Of a stretch of 64,000 bases of DNA, positions 37,525-46,770 are shown piece after piece. The translations under genes and the position numbers were made by a program. Numbering within the stretch: the first letter of the stretch is position 1; every line of letters starts with the position of its first letter. The notes beneath the pieces are model-generated. The model did not search any database, was not told where the DNA came from, and saw only the letters and a list, made by a program, of their open reading frames with translations. This DNA comes from Arthrobacter sp. Leaf234 (GTDB taxonomy: Bacteria > Actinomycetota > Actinomycetes > Actinomycetales > Micrococcaceae): contig NZ_LMLU01000010.1 of assembly GCF_001422665.1 (NCBI RefSeq), positions 36,900 through 100,899 of the forward strand, read 5' to 3'.

Positions 37525-37989
37525 GTGCCCCTCGAGATCGGTTCCCCCGCACCCGCCTTCACGCTCGCCAACCAGTTCGGCGAGGTCGTCGAGAGCTCTT
37601 CCCTGGTGGGCGGCGCCGTGGTCGTCTTCTTCCCCTTCGCCTTCTCCCGCGTCTGCACGGACGAACTCGGCCAACTGCGCGACAACCTGGAGCTGTTCGA
37701 CGCGGCAGGCGTCACGCTCGTCGCCGTCTCGGTCGACCACAAGTACACGCTTCGTGCCTTTGCGGACGCCAACGACATCTCCTTCGATCTCCTCGCCGAC
37801 TTCTGGCCGCACGGCACCGTCACAAGGAGCTACGAGGCGTTCGACGACACGAAGGGCTACGCCGATCGTGTGAGCTATGTCCTCGACGGTTCCGGCACGG
37901 TCCGCGCCGTCGTGTCCTCCGACCACGGACAGGGACGCCCGATCGCCGACTACGCCCACGCGTTGTCCTCGGTCGAAGCAGCCCTGTGA
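37525..37989 (+). CDS. ahpE: AhpE-type peroxiredoxin
   Basis: The 154-residue thioredoxin-fold protein has the peroxidatic Cys in FSRVCTDEL and the family's downstream Arg region, with no second conserved Cys at the 2-Cys position, so it is a 1-Cys peroxiredoxin. Mycobacterial AhpE reduces peroxynitrite and fatty acid hydroperoxides and lies in the same neighbourhood (ahpE, DUF3052, aceE, regulator, fabD). GTG 37525, 2 bp after DUF3052, gives the usual N terminus (PLEIGSPAPAF). Confidence 0.85.
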   Translation: MPLEIGSPAPAFTLANQFGEVVESSSLVGGAVVVFFPFAFSRVCTDELGQLRDNLELFDAAGVTLVAVSVDHKYTLRAFADANDISFDLLADFWPHGTVTRSYEAFDDTKGYADRVSYVLDGSGTVRAVVSSDHGQGRPIADYAHALSSVEAAL

Positions 37990-38013
37990 CGCCGTGACCC
38001 CCACGGTCCGGGC

Positions 38014-38979
38014 GTGACGACGAGTTCGGCGGGGGACCGTCCCGTCCGGCAGGACGATCTCCCGGGACCGGAGTCCAACCCGAGGTTCGGTCTGACCGGG
38101 TTCGTGAGCGAAACCCCCTCCGCGGCCCTCGCACCGCTGGGCCCGGAGGAGCGCGCAGCACTGGAGCGTGCGGTGTCCCTCCTCGCCGGCCGACGCCTCG
38201 CCGTTCTCACCGGAGCGGGCCTGAGCACGGACTCCGGGATCCCCGACTACCGCGGGCCCACATCCGTACCCCGCAATCCCATGACCTATCAGCAGTTCGT
38301 CGGCGACGAGGTGCTGCGGCGGCGTTACTGGGCGCGGAACCACGTGGGCTGGCGACACCTGCGCCGGGCCGATCCCAACGCCGGCCACGCGGCCGTGGCA
38401 CGGCTGGAGCAGCGCGGCCTGCTGTCCGGGCTCATCACGCAGAACGTCGACAAGCTGCACTCCGCGGCGGGCAGCACGAGGGTCATCGACCTGCACGGGA
38501 CCTTCGACCGCGTGGTGTGCCTGCAGTGCTCGTCGACGTTCCCGAGATCGCGGATCGCCGAGATCCTCGAGGATCTGAATCCCGGCTACCTGGAGCGGGA
38601 GTCCGACGCGGGCGATGTGGCTCCCGACGCGGATGCCGATGTCGACGACACGGGCGACTTCGTCATGGCACCGTGTCCGGTGTGCGGTGGCATGCTCAAG
38701 CCGGACTTCGTCTACTTCGGCGAGAACGTCCCGAAGGACCGCGTCGCGGAGGCGTATGCGCTGGTGGACGGCGCCGAGGGCCTGCTGGTCGCGGGCTCCT
38801 CCCTCACGGTGATGAGCGGACTGAGGTTCGTGCGGCACGCCTCGAAGGCGGGAAAGCCCGTGGTGATCGTCAACCGCGGGTGGACCAGGGGGGACGAGTT
38901 CGCCTCGCTGAAGATCGAGGCGGGCGTCTCCGAGGCCCTCACCTATCTCGCCGACGAGTTGCCCGACCTCCCGGACTGA
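38014..38979 (+). CDS. NAD-dependent protein deacetylase, sirtuin
   Basis: Sirtuins remove acyl groups from lysines using NAD+. The 321-residue protein has GAGLSTDSGIPDYRG, TQNVDKLH and catalytic His in DLHGT, and two zinc pairs (CLQC and CPVC) separated by an unusually long acidic insert (about residues 195-212, ADADADVDD). The spacing and motifs resemble class II (SIRT4-like) enzymes. The N-terminal 45 residues are an unconserved extension. GTG 38014 starts 24 bp after the peroxiredoxin, so co-transcription is likely. Confidence 0.9.
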   Translation: MTTSSAGDRPVRQDDLPGPESNPRFGLTGFVSETPSAALAPLGPEERAALERAVSLLAGRRLAVLTGAGLSTDSGIPDYRGPTSVPRNPMTYQQFVGDEVLRRRYWARNHVGWRHLRRADPNAGHAAVARLEQRGLLSGLITQNVDKLHSAAGSTRVIDLHGTFDRVVCLQCSSTFPRSRIAEILEDLNPGYLERESDAGDVAPDADADVDDTGDFVMAPCPVCGGMLKPDFVYFGENVPKDRVAEAYALVDGAEGLLVAGSSLTVMSGLRFVRHASKAGKPVVIVNRGWTRGDEFASLKIEAGVSEALTYLADELPDLPD

Positions 38980-39098
38980 CACGTGCTGCCTGCTGCCGGA
39001 AGCAAGTAGTCACTGAACGATTCGAGTATCGGCTACTGTTCCGGCCCCGCCCCGGGCGTCCTACGGTCTACCCATAGGTCTCTCACCCGGGGTGGAAA

Positions 39099-39941
39099 AT
39101 GCGTTCGTCGATCAGGTCTCTCGCCATCGTTCTCAGCACTGTCGCGGCCGTCGTCGTCGTGCCTGTCGCCGTCGATCTCCGCAGTGGAGCGGGGGTCGAT
39201 GATCCGACAGGGATTGTCGAGGCGACTGCTGCAGGCGTCGCCGAGCGCTCCCCGGGGCACGGTGCCGGTGTGTCCGGTCCTCCGGACGAGCCGTTCGTCC
39301 GATCGGTATTTACCCCGGTCGGTCCTTCCGACGCAGACGGATCCGGCAGTGTCGGGACGGGAGTCGCCGACCCCGGCGCGTCGGTTCCGGCCGGGCCTCG
39401 TCCGCTCGACGCCGTCGCCGGGCCCGCGTCATCCGTTGTTCCTCCTGCCACCCCGGTGGTGCCGGTGATGGTCGAGCGGGCCGAGGTCCAGATCGACGTT
39501 CCGCCGTCCGCGGAGGTGACAGTCGTCGTCGTGGACGCCGGCGGGACGGGTCGGCCCGACCCGGGGATCGGCAGCGGAATGGGCGGTGACCTGCCGCCCG
39601 GGAACCTACCCGCACCGCCCTACCCGCACTGCCCCATCACCGCGGCCGGCGCCTGGTGGACCGACCCGGCCGACCCCTACACATGCATTCCGCCGGCATC
39701 GGTCCCCTGGCACGAGCCGACTCCGCCGGGTATCGATCCTGAGCTCCTGGAACCGATCGTCGAGGTCGAGGCTCCGCCGGCATCGGTCCCCTGGCACGAG
39801 CCGACTCCGCCGGGTATCGATCCTGAGCTCCTGGAACCGATCGTCGGGGTCGAGCCTCAGACCGGTTTTCTCGACGACGGGACACACTCCACCGACGCTG
39901 CTTTGGCCGATACCGCGCTCGTCGTCGCGACCCGGCGATAG
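39099..39941 (+). CDS. Predicted secreted Pro/Val-rich protein with a tandem 28-residue repeat
   Basis: The 280-residue protein starts with a signal-peptide-like segment (basic MRSSIRS, then a hydrophobic run to about residue 26). The rest is Pro, Val, Gly and Asp rich and probably extended. A PPYPHCPITAAGAWWTDP segment with two Cys (about 185-200) precedes two near-identical 28-residue units (PPASVPWHEPTPPGIDPELL start), encoded by an 84-bp tandem duplication. No sortase motif or lipobox. I do not recognise a family; an envelope or exported role is likely. ATG 39099, preceded by GGGTGGA. Confidence 0.6.
   Translation: MRSSIRSLAIVLSTVAAVVVVPVAVDLRSGAGVDDPTGIVEATAAGVAERSPGHGAGVSGPPDEPFVRSVFTPVGPSDADGSGSVGTGVADPGASVPAGPRPLDAVAGPASSVVPPATPVVPVMVERAEVQIDVPPSAEVTVVVVDAGGTGRPDPGIGSGMGGDLPPGNLPAPPYPHCPITAAGAWWTDPADPYTCIPPASVPWHEPTPPGIDPELLEPIVEVEAPPASVPWHEPTPPGIDPELLEPIVGVEPQTGFLDDGTHSTDAALADTALVVATRR
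39690..39852 (+). repeat. 84-bp tandem duplication inside the secreted protein gene
   Basis: Copies begin at 39690 and 39774; the second is nearly complete and differs by a single base in the shared part (GAGGTC versus GGGGTC). Near identity at synonymous sites indicates a recent, in-frame duplication of 28 codons. Confidence 0.92.
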
Positions 39942-39995
39942 CCGCATCCGCGACGATCATCCCGACGCCGCGCCCTGCCGTCCGCCTCGACAACA

Positions 39996-40025
39996 GAAGG
40001 AGCCCCGCCGTGGCGGGGCTCCTTC
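39996..40025. terminator. Terminator hairpin between secreted protein gene and tRNA-Val
   Basis: A 13-bp perfect stem (39996-40008 with 40013-40025) with a CGTG loop lies between the convergent secreted protein gene and tRNA-Val. It probably ends both transcripts. Confidence 0.75.
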
Positions 40026-40044
40026 CGTCGTGTACTGCCGGTGG

Positions 40045-40117
40045 TGGGTCCTACCGGGATCGAACCGATGACATCCACGGTGTAAACGTGGCGCTCTACC
40101 AGCTGAGCTAAAGACCC
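40045..40117 (-). tRNA. tRNA-Val (anticodon UAC)
   Basis: On the minus strand the 73-nt cloverleaf starts GGGTCTTTAGCTCAGCTGG. The acceptor stem pairs GGGTCTT with AGGACCC; the anticodon stem CCACG/CGTGG encloses TTTACAC, so the anticodon is UAC, reading GUA and probably other GUN codons. The T-arm GGTTCGATCCC is standard. CCA is encoded just after the discriminator A (40042-40044). Confidence 0.95.
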
Positions 40118-40214
40118 ATCGAACCTGATGCCGCCATCGGATCCTGACGGACGGGCTGCATCACGAGGACCGACTATACCGGCACGCCGAGTGGTCGCGC
40201 CACTCAGACGATCG

Positions 40215-41441
40215 CTATTCGCCCGCCGCGAGCTGGCCGCAGGCGCCGTCGATCTCCTTGCCGCGGGTGTCCCGCAGCGTGGTGGGGATACCCGCGGCGC
40301 GCAGCCGGTTGATGAACTCCGTCGAGACGCTCTTCTCCGACGCGGTCCAGATGGAACCTGGCGTGGGGTTGAGGGGGATCGGATTGACGTGTACCCATCC
40401 GCGTCCGCGCTGGTTCAACTTCTTGGCGAGGAGATCGGCCCGCCAGGCGTGATCGTTCATGTCCTTGATGAGCGCGTACTCGATGCTCACCCGGCGCCCC
40501 GTGGTCCGGTAGTAGTTGTACGCGGCGTCCAGGGCCTCGTCGACCTTCCAGCGGGTGTTGACGGGGATCAGTTCGTCGCGCAGTTCGTCGTCGGGTGCGT
40601 GCAGGGACAGGGCGAAGGTCACGGGGAGGTTCTCCGCGGCCAGCTTGTCGATCGCAGGCACGAGGCCCACCGTCGACACGGTGATGTTCCGCGCGGACAT
40701 ACCGAGGCCCTCGGGGGAGTCGTCGACGAAGCGGTGCAGGGCCGCCATGACCCGCTTGTAGTTGGCGAGCGGCTCACCCATCCCCATGAACACGATGTTG
40801 GTGACGCGGTCGGCGTCGTGCCCACCGTCGGTCCGCAGATCACCCAGCGCACCCTCGGCGAGGGCCCGGTTCGCCGCGACGACCTGATCCACGATCTCCG
40901 CCGTCGACATGTTGCGGGTGAGGCCGGCCTGGCCCGTGGCGCAGAACGGGCAGTTCATGCCACAGCCCGCCTGCGAGGACACGCAGAGCGTGACGCGGCC
41001 CGGGTACCGCATGAGCACCGACTCGACGAGGGCTCCGTCGAACAGGCGCCAGAGGAACTTGATGGTGTCGCCGTTGTCCGTCGTCAGGCGCTTCACCTCG
41101 GTGAGCAGCGGCGGGAACATCGCCGCCACCAGCTCCTCGCGACCGGCCTTCGGAAGATCGCTCATCGCGGCGGGATCCGTGCTGTAGTGCGAGAAGTAGT
41201 GAGTGGAGAGCTGCTTCGCCCGGAAGCCCTGGTGCCCCAGCTCCTTCAGGCGGTCCTGCCGCTCAGCGAGCGTGAGATCGGCCAGGTGCACCGGCGGCTG
41301 ACTGACGCGCGGCGACTTGAACTGCAGCAGAGGCCGGCCGTCGCTCGCCACGATGGGCTGCGCACCTTCGACTTCCGGGCGCACCTGAGGGCGCGCCGTG
41401 GCGGGGGCGGGGGCAACGGGGGTAACGGTAACGTCGGACAT
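40215..41441 (-). CDS. rlmN: Dual-specificity RNA methyltransferase RlmN
   Basis: RlmN is a radical SAM enzyme that makes 2-methyladenosine at A2503 of 23S rRNA and A37 of some tRNAs. The 408-residue protein has the cluster motif CGMNCPFC (Cys160, 164, 167), the methyl-carrying Cys153 seven residues before it, and the C-terminal catalytic Cys401 (GACGQ). N-terminal 45 residues are a variable extension. ATG 41441 is taken; an ATG nine bases upstream is possible. It is divergent from gnd across about 240 bp. Confidence 0.94.
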   Translation of the reverse strand: MSDVTVTPVAPAPATARPQVRPEVEGAQPIVASDGRPLLQFKSPRVSQPPVHLADLTLAERQDRLKELGHQGFRAKQLSTHYFSHYSTDPAAMSDLPKAGREELVAAMFPPLLTEVKRLTTDNGDTIKFLWRLFDGALVESVLMRYPGRVTLCVSSQAGCGMNCPFCATGQAGLTRNMSTAEIVDQVVAANRALAEGALGDLRTDGGHDADRVTNIVFMGMGEPLANYKRVMAALHRFVDDSPEGLGMSARNITVSTVGLVPAIDKLAAENLPVTFALSLHAPDDELRDELIPVNTRWKVDEALDAAYNYYRTTGRRVSIEYALIKDMNDHAWRADLLAKKLNQRGRGWVHVNPIPLNPTPGSIWTASEKSVSTEFINRLRAAGIPTTLRDTRGKEIDGACGQLAAGE

Positions 41442-41683
41442 CCCTACCATTCTTTCACGGATGGCGCCAGCGACCCAGCCGGAGCAGCTGTCGATCGGGA
41501 CACATGTCCGGCGGTCCCGGAATCGTCGCCCGACGAAACAAACCGTCCCCGCAGGCCGGCGGTGTAGCGGCAGGTGTCGCGACGGTAATAGTGTGAAAGC
41601 GACCGGACGGCCCGCGCGGAGACGCGCCGAGCACCGGCACCTGCAGCGCACATGCATGCAGCTGACAAACGACGGAGAACACA

Positions 41684-43123
41684 TTGAGCGCACAGATCGG
41701 CGTCACAGGCCTGGCAGTCATGGGAGCGAACCTGGCCCGGAACCTGGCCCGCAACGGGTACACCGTGGCCCTGCACAACAGGTCCATCGAGAAGACCGAC
41801 ACCCTGCTGGAGAAGCACGGCGGCGACGGCGAGTTCATCCGGACCGAGACACTGCAGGAACTCGTCGATTCCCTCGAGAAGCCCCGCCGGGTGCTCATCA
41901 TGGTCAAGGCGGGCAAGCCCGTGGACTCCGTCATCGACCAGCTCACGCCGCTCCTGGAGCCCGGCGACATCGTGATCGACGGCGGCAACTCCCACTACGA
42001 GGACACGCGCCGCCGCGAGGCGGCCCTGTCGCAGCAGGACCTGCACTTCGTGGGCGTCGGCGTCTCGGGCGGCGAGGAGGGCGCCCTCCTCGGCCCGTCG
42101 ATCATGCCCGGCGGATCCCGCGAGTCCTACGACTCCCTGGGCCCGATGCTCGAGAAGATCTCGGCCAAGTTCAACGGGGAGCCCTGCTGCCGCTGGATCG
42201 GCACCGACGGCGCCGGCCACTTCGTGAAGATGGTGCACAACGGGATCGAATACGCCGACATGCAGGTCATCGGCGAGGCCTTCGACCTTCTGCGCTCCGG
42301 CGCGGGCATCGAGCCCGCCGAGCAGGCGAAGATCTTCACGGACTGGAACTCCGGCACCCTGTCCTCCTTCCTGATCGAGATCACCGCAGAGGTCCTCGGC
42401 CACATCGACGGGCGCACGGGCAAGCCCTTCGTGGACGTCGTCGTCGACTCGGCGGGTCAGAAGGGCACCGGCCGCTGGACGGTCGTGTCAGCCCTCGAGC
42501 TCGGGAGCCCCACGTCGGGTATCGCCGAGTCGGTGTTCGCCCGGGCGCTGTCCTCGCAGAAGGATCAGCGGATGCCCGCCCAGGAGATGCTGCAGGGCCA
42601 CGAAGCGACGGTGGAGCTCCCCGAGAGTTTCGTCGAGGACGTGCGGCTCGCCCTCTACGCCTCAAAGCTCGTCAGCTACGCGCAGGGCATCGACATGCTC
42701 ACGGCGGCCGCGAAGGAGTACGGCTGGGACCTGAAGCTCGACGAGATCGCCTCGCTGTGGCGCGCGGGCTGCATCATCCGGGCGGAACTGCTGGACGACA
42801 TCATGAAGGCGTACGCCGTGGCCGACGAGCGTCCGGCGAACCTGCTGCTCGCACCGGCCTTCACCGAGGCCATCGCCGGTGCGGTCCCCGCCTGGCGGCG
42901 GGTCGTCTCGACCGCCGTCCAGCTCGGCATCCCCGTGCCGGTCTTCTCGGCATCGCTCGCGTACTACGACGGACTGCGCCGCCCCCGCCTGCCGGCCGCG
43001 CTCACCCAGGGACTGCGGGACCTCTTCGGAGCGCACACCTACAACCGCGTGGACACCGAGGGCACCTTCCATACCCTGTGGGGCGAGGACAAGTCCGAGA
43101 TCGAGGCCGTCGACACCCACTGA
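41684..43123 (+). CDS. gnd: 6-phosphogluconate dehydrogenase, decarboxylating
   Basis: Gnd converts 6-phosphogluconate to ribulose 5-phosphate and CO2, making NADPH. The 479-residue protein is the long E. coli-type form: Rossmann [15 protein letters not shown], the substrate motif [17 protein letters not shown], catalytic Lys-x-x-x-Asn ([12 protein letters not shown]) and the C-terminal helical domain. The start is a TTG at 41684 with GGAG 6 nt upstream; no better ATG or GTG precedes the Rossmann fold. Confidence 0.94.
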   Translation: MSAQIGVTGLAVMGANLARNLARNGYTVALHNRSIEKTDTLLEKHGGDGEFIRTETLQELVDSLEKPRRVLIMVKAGKPVDSVIDQLTPLLEPGDIVIDGGNSHYEDTRRREAALSQQDLHFVGVGVSGGEEGALLGPSIMPGGSRESYDSLGPMLEKISAKFNGEPCCRWIGTDGAGHFVKMVHNGIEYADMQVIGEAFDLLRSGAGIEPAEQAKIFTDWNSGTLSSFLIEITAEVLGHIDGRTGKPFVDVVVDSAGQKGTGRWTVVSALELGSPTSGIAESVFARALSSQKDQRMPAQEMLQGHEATVELPESFVEDVRLALYASKLVSYAQGIDMLTAAAKEYGWDLKLDEIASLWRAGCIIRAELLDDIMKAYAVADERPANLLLAPAFTEAIAGAVPAWRRVVSTAVQLGIPVPVFSASLAYYDGLRRPRLPAALTQGLRDLFGAHTYNRVDTEGTFHTLWGEDKSEIEAVDTH

Positions 43124-43135
43124 CGGCACGCTGAA

Positions 43136-43175
43136 CGCAGGGAGACCCCGGACCGTGGTCCGGGGTCTCCCTGCG
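43136..43175. terminator. Bidirectional terminator gnd/cysE
   Basis: An 18-bp perfect stem with a CGTG loop (43136-43153 and 43158-43175) lies between the convergent gnd and cysE genes. The stem ends 9 nt before the cysE stop codon. Confidence 0.8.
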
Positions 43176-43183
43176 TCCGAGGC

Positions 43184-43771
43184 TCAGATGTAGATCGCGG
43201 GGTCCACGTACTCGGCCGGATCCACCGCGGGCTGGGTCTCGCGCCGCGAGTCGCGGTGGCGGAACGTCGCAGGGATCCCCGTCACGATCGAATCCGGCGG
43301 GGTGTCCTTAACGACGACGGCGTTCGCGCCCACCGCGCTGCCCGCGCCGATCGTGATGGGACCGAGCACCTTGGCGCCAGCCCCGATCGTCACGCGGTCA
43401 CCGATCGTGGGGTGGCGCTTGACCTTCTCGAGCGATCGTCCGCCCAGGGTCACGCCCTGGTACAGCATGACGTCGTCGCCGATCTCGGCCGTGCCGCCGA
43501 TGACGATACCCATGCCGTGGTCGATGAAGAACCTCCGGCCGATCGTCGCCGCCGGATGGATCTCGACGCCGGTCAGCACCCGAGTGAGTTGCGAGAGTAC
43601 CCGCGCGGGAAAGCGCAGGGCCTCGGTACGCCACATGCGATGCGTGAGGCGGTGGACCCAGATCGCGTGGAGGCCCGAGTACACGACGGTGTTCTCCACG
43701 TCTCCACGGGCGGCCGGATCATGAGTGCGCGCCGTCTCGAGATCCTCGCGCAATCGTTCTAGAAAACTCAC
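43184..43771 (-). CDS. cysE: Serine O-acetyltransferase
   Basis: CysE makes O-acetylserine from serine and acetyl-CoA for cysteine synthesis. The 195-residue protein is the short form without the long N-terminal helical domain of E. coli CysE. The left-handed beta-helix hexapeptide repeats run from about 70 to 165 ([25 protein letters not shown]), with catalytic His in DHGMG. GTG 43771 has GAAGG upstream. It follows cysK on the same strand after 89 bp; CysK and CysE normally form the cysteine synthase complex, and the CysE tail ends in Ile (AIYI), the residue that docks in the CysK active site. Confidence 0.93.
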   Translation of the reverse strand: MSFLERLREDLETARTHDPAARGDVENTVVYSGLHAIWVHRLTHRMWRTEALRFPARVLSQLTRVLTGVEIHPAATIGRRFFIDHGMGIVIGGTAEIGDDVMLYQGVTLGGRSLEKVKRHPTIGDRVTIGAGAKVLGPITIGAGSAVGANAVVVKDTPPDSIVTGIPATFRHRDSRRETQPAVDPAEYVDPAIYI

Positions 43772-43860
43772 CGGCTACCTTCGCATGGGTGGTGGTGCTG
43801 CATCGACGGGTCGTGATGTCAGCGGATCGGAGCGGCTGTCCGGGATGGTCCGCGGCCCGT

Positions 43861-44796
43861 TCAGCCGCGGATGTCGTCGAAGAGCACCGTGGAGATGTAG
43901 CGCTCGCCGAAGTCGCAGACGATCGCCACGATGAGCTTACCGGCGTTCTCGGGCCGCTTCGCGAGCTCGAGAGCTGCCCACACGATCGCGCCGGACGAGA
44001 TCCCCCCGAGGATGCCCTCCTGCGTGCCGAGCGCGCGTGCCACGCGGACGGAATCCTCGACGGTGGCGTCCAGCACCTCGTCGTAGGCGTCGCGGTCCAG
44101 GTTCTCCGGGATGAAGTTGGCGCCGAGGCCCTGGATCTTGTGCGGTCCGGGAGCTCCACCGTTGAGGATGGGCGAGTCGGCGGGCTCGACGGCGACGATC
44201 TGCACGCCGGGCTTGCGTTGCTTCAGCACCTGGCCGACGCCGGTGATGGTCCCGCCGGTGCCCACGCCCGCAACGAAGATGTCGACTGCGCCGTCCGTGT
44301 CCTCCCAGACCTCCTCGGCGGTGGTGGCACGGTGGATGGCGGGGTTGGCCGCATTGGCGAACTGCTGGGCCCAGATGGCGTTCTCGGTCGAGGCGACGAT
44401 GTCCTTGGCCCGCTCGACGGCGCCGCGCATCCCTTCGGAGCCCGGCGTCAGGACGATCTCCGCGCCGTACGCGCGCAGCATGACCCGGCGCTCGGTGGAC
44501 ATGGTCTCGGGCATCGTCAGGATCACCTTATACCCCCGGGCGGCGCCGACCATCGCGAGGGCGATCCCGGTGTTCCCCGACGTGCCTTCCACGATGGTGC
44601 CACCCGGGCGCAGTGCGCCGGCCTGCTCGGCGGCATCGATGATGGCGACGCCGATGCGGTCCTTCACGCTGTTCGCAGGGTTGTAGAACTCGAGCTTGAC
44701 GGCGACCTGCGCATCGAGTCCCTCGGTGAGGCGGTTCAGGCGCACGAGGGGAGTGCGTCCGACCAACTGGGTGACGTCGTCGTAGATCTTTGCCAT
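43861..44796 (-). CDS. cysK: Cysteine synthase A (O-acetylserine sulfhydrylase)
   Basis: CysK joins O-acetylserine with sulfide using PLP. The 311-residue protein has the PLP Lys45 in NSVKDRI, the substrate loop GTSGNTG, the phosphate-binding GTGGTITG and the C-terminal GGISSGA. It is followed by cysE. Upstream, 110 bp separate it from msrA and contain a hairpin, so it has its own promoter or is partly read from msrA. Confidence 0.95.
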   Translation of the reverse strand: MAKIYDDVTQLVGRTPLVRLNRLTEGLDAQVAVKLEFYNPANSVKDRIGVAIIDAAEQAGALRPGGTIVEGTSGNTGIALAMVGAARGYKVILTMPETMSTERRVMLRAYGAEIVLTPGSEGMRGAVERAKDIVASTENAIWAQQFANAANPAIHRATTAEEVWEDTDGAVDIFVAGVGTGGTITGVGQVLKQRKPGVQIVAVEPADSPILNGGAPGPHKIQGLGANFIPENLDRDAYDEVLDATVEDSVRVARALGTQEGILGGISSGAIVWAALELAKRPENAGKLIVAIVCDFGERYISTVLFDDIRG

Positions 44797-44832
44797 GCGG
44801 GGCCTGCCTGTTCTGGAGTCGGGAGGAGGGGT

Positions 44833-44873
44833 GTCGTCACGGCGGAGGCCTTCGGACCATCCGCCGTGACGAC
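44833..44873 (-). terminator. Hairpin between msrA and cysK
   Basis: A 14-bp perfect stem (44833-44846 with 44860-44873) with a 13-nt loop lies 34 nt after the msrA stop and 37 nt before cysK. It is a likely msrA terminator; regulation of cysK by the same structure cannot be excluded. Confidence 0.6.
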
Positions 44874-44906
44874 GGCGGTCAGCCTAACGGCTGGAGGCCC
44901 TGCCGC

Positions 44907-45431
44907 CTACGCGGCGAGCCACTGGGAGTAATACTTCCGAGCCTTGGACAGCTTCGGATTGATGATCACCTGGCAGTATCCCTGCTCGGGGTGCTTGGCG
45001 TAGTAGTTCTGGTGCCAGTCCTCCGCCACGTGGAACTCGGGCAGCCTGCTGACCTCGGTGACGATCGGGTTCTTCCAGTTCTCCTGGTTCCGCGCGATCG
45101 CCTCCTCGTAGAGCGCCTTCTGCTCGGCGTCCTGGTAGTACATGACGCTGCGGTACTGCGTGCCGACGTCGTAGCCCTGGCGGTTGAGCGTCGTGGGGTC
45201 ATGGGAGACGAAGAACATGTCGAGGATGACGTCCTCGGGGATGACGGTCTCGTCGAAGCTCACCGCGACGACCTCCGCATGGCCGGTCATACCGGAGCAG
45301 ACGGAGTCGTAGTCGGGATGCTTCGTGTGGCCACCGGTGTAGCCCGAGACGACGTCGGTCACGCCGCGGGTCTTCTGGTAAAGGGCATCGAGGCACCAGA
45401 AACAGCCCCCTCCAAGCACAAATGTCTTCAT
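44907..45431 (-). CDS. msrA: Peptide methionine (S)-S-oxide reductase MsrA
   Basis: MsrA repairs oxidised methionine. The 174-residue protein has the GGCFWC motif with nucleophilic Cys10 and conserved residues GYTGG and GHAEVV. A further Cys near the C terminus (GYCQVI) may act as the resolving thiol. ATG 45431 gives the typical N terminus. It is divergent from the Nif3 gene with 142 bp between. Confidence 0.94.
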   Translation of the reverse strand: MKTFVLGGGCFWCLDALYQKTRGVTDVVSGYTGGHTKHPDYDSVCSGMTGHAEVVAVSFDETVIPEDVILDMFFVSHDPTTLNRQGYDVGTQYRSVMYYQDAEQKALYEEAIARNQENWKNPIVTEVSRLPEFHVAEDWHQNYYAKHPEQGYCQVIINPKLSKARKYYSQWLAA

Positions 45432-45573
45432 GACTGTGTCAATGCGCGGCGCGCACCGAAGATTCCCGCGGCGGATCAGCCCGCAGTGAAAGCCGACTGC
45501 GTCCGGCAGGAGCTCCGAGGCGGGTCCGGCGGTGAGTTGGAGGGCCGTGCGGCGGACGGGTATTACTGGTGGC

Positions 45574-46569
45574 ATGGACAACAACGAGCACGACGCCGGC
45601 GTCGCCCCCTCGACGGAGGAGGAGACCAAGCAGACTCTCCAGGGCGACCCCACGGCACCCGAGGGACCCGGCTCCGACGCCGCGCCGGCGGCCGACAGCT
45701 CCCGCGCCGGGCTGGTGACCGACAGGACGGCGACGCCGACCGTCGGCGATGTCCTCGTCGCCATCGAGGAGTTGTGGCCGGAGAGCCTGGCGGAGGGGTG
45801 GGACGCCGTCGGCCTCGTGGCCGGGCGGTCCGGGAACCGCGTGGGGAAGATCCTCTTCACCGTCGACCCGACCGCGGCCGTGCTCGACGAGGCGCTCGGC
45901 TGGGGTGCGACGATGATCATCTCCCACCATCCCCTCCTCCTGAAGCCGGTCTCCTCGGTCGCCGCCGCGGGCTTCAAGGGCGAAGCGGTCCACCGCCTCA
46001 TCGAAGCCGGCTGCGCTCTCGTAACGGTGCACACCAACGGCGACAGCGCCGTCGGGGGCGTCTCCGACGTCCTCGCCGACGCACTCGGCCTGCAGGACGT
46101 GGAGCCGCTCACCCGCGCCGCCGAGGGCCTGCCCGAGGAGGGCATCGGGAGGGTGGGCGATCTCGCCGCCCCGGCGACCCTCGGAGACTTCGCCGCCTCG
46201 GTGTTCTCGATCCTCCCCGCGGTCGCCGGTGGCGTCCGGGTGGCAGGGGACAAGGACGCGCTGGTCCGGCGCATCGCCGTCTGCGGCGGCGCAGGGGACT
46301 CACTGTTCGACAGCGTCCGCGCGAGCCGCGCCGACGTCTACGTCACGGCGGACCTGCGCCACCACCCCGCGTCCGAGGTGCGGGAGGCGGCCGCCGGCGC
46401 CGCACCGTACCTGATCGACGTCTCCCACTTCGGCAGCGAATGGTTGTGGCTCACCCCCGCGGCCGACGCCCTCGGCAACGTGCTGTCGGACCAGGGCTTC
46501 AGCACCGACATCCGAGTCAGCGGCGTCAACACCGATCCGTGGGACTTCGTCCTGACCCCGGGCCACTGA
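45574..46569 (+). CDS. Nif3-like dinuclear metal centre protein (GTP cyclohydrolase 1 type 2 homologue)
   Basis: A 331-residue member of the Nif3/YbgI family. Metal ligands are visible: HHP in IISHHPLLLK, Asp/Asn in HTNGDSA, and His in DVSHFGSEW with the following Glu. The family forms toroidal hexamers; its cellular job is unsettled. The N terminus has a 50-residue acidic, disordered extension. ATG 45574. It is the first gene of Nif3-zinc ribbon-RNase HI, the order also seen in mycobacteria (Rv2230c to Rv2228c). Confidence 0.88.
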   Translation: MDNNEHDAGVAPSTEEETKQTLQGDPTAPEGPGSDAAPAADSSRAGLVTDRTATPTVGDVLVAIEELWPESLAEGWDAVGLVAGRSGNRVGKILFTVDPTAAVLDEALGWGATMIISHHPLLLKPVSSVAAAGFKGEAVHRLIEAGCALVTVHTNGDSAVGGVSDVLADALGLQDVEPLTRAAEGLPEEGIGRVGDLAAPATLGDFAASVFSILPAVAGGVRVAGDKDALVRRIAVCGGAGDSLFDSVRASRADVYVTADLRHHPASEVREAAAGAAPYLIDVSHFGSEWLWLTPAADALGNVLSDQGFSTDIRVSGVNTDPWDFVLTPGH

Positions 46570-46770
46570 GCCGCCACCGAGCTGCTGCTGCCCCCCAGGC
46601 TACTGAGCCGCCGCAGGCCGTCGTCGTCCGTCGCGCGGTCCGCGCTCGCGGCCTGCCGCCCGTCGGGCCGCCCACGCCGTGCACGCGTGCACGCCCGCAC
46701 CGTGGCCTAGGCTTGGACGACGCCCCCGCCCGCCCGTCGTGCACCACCCGTCCCACCCTGGAGGTTTTCC

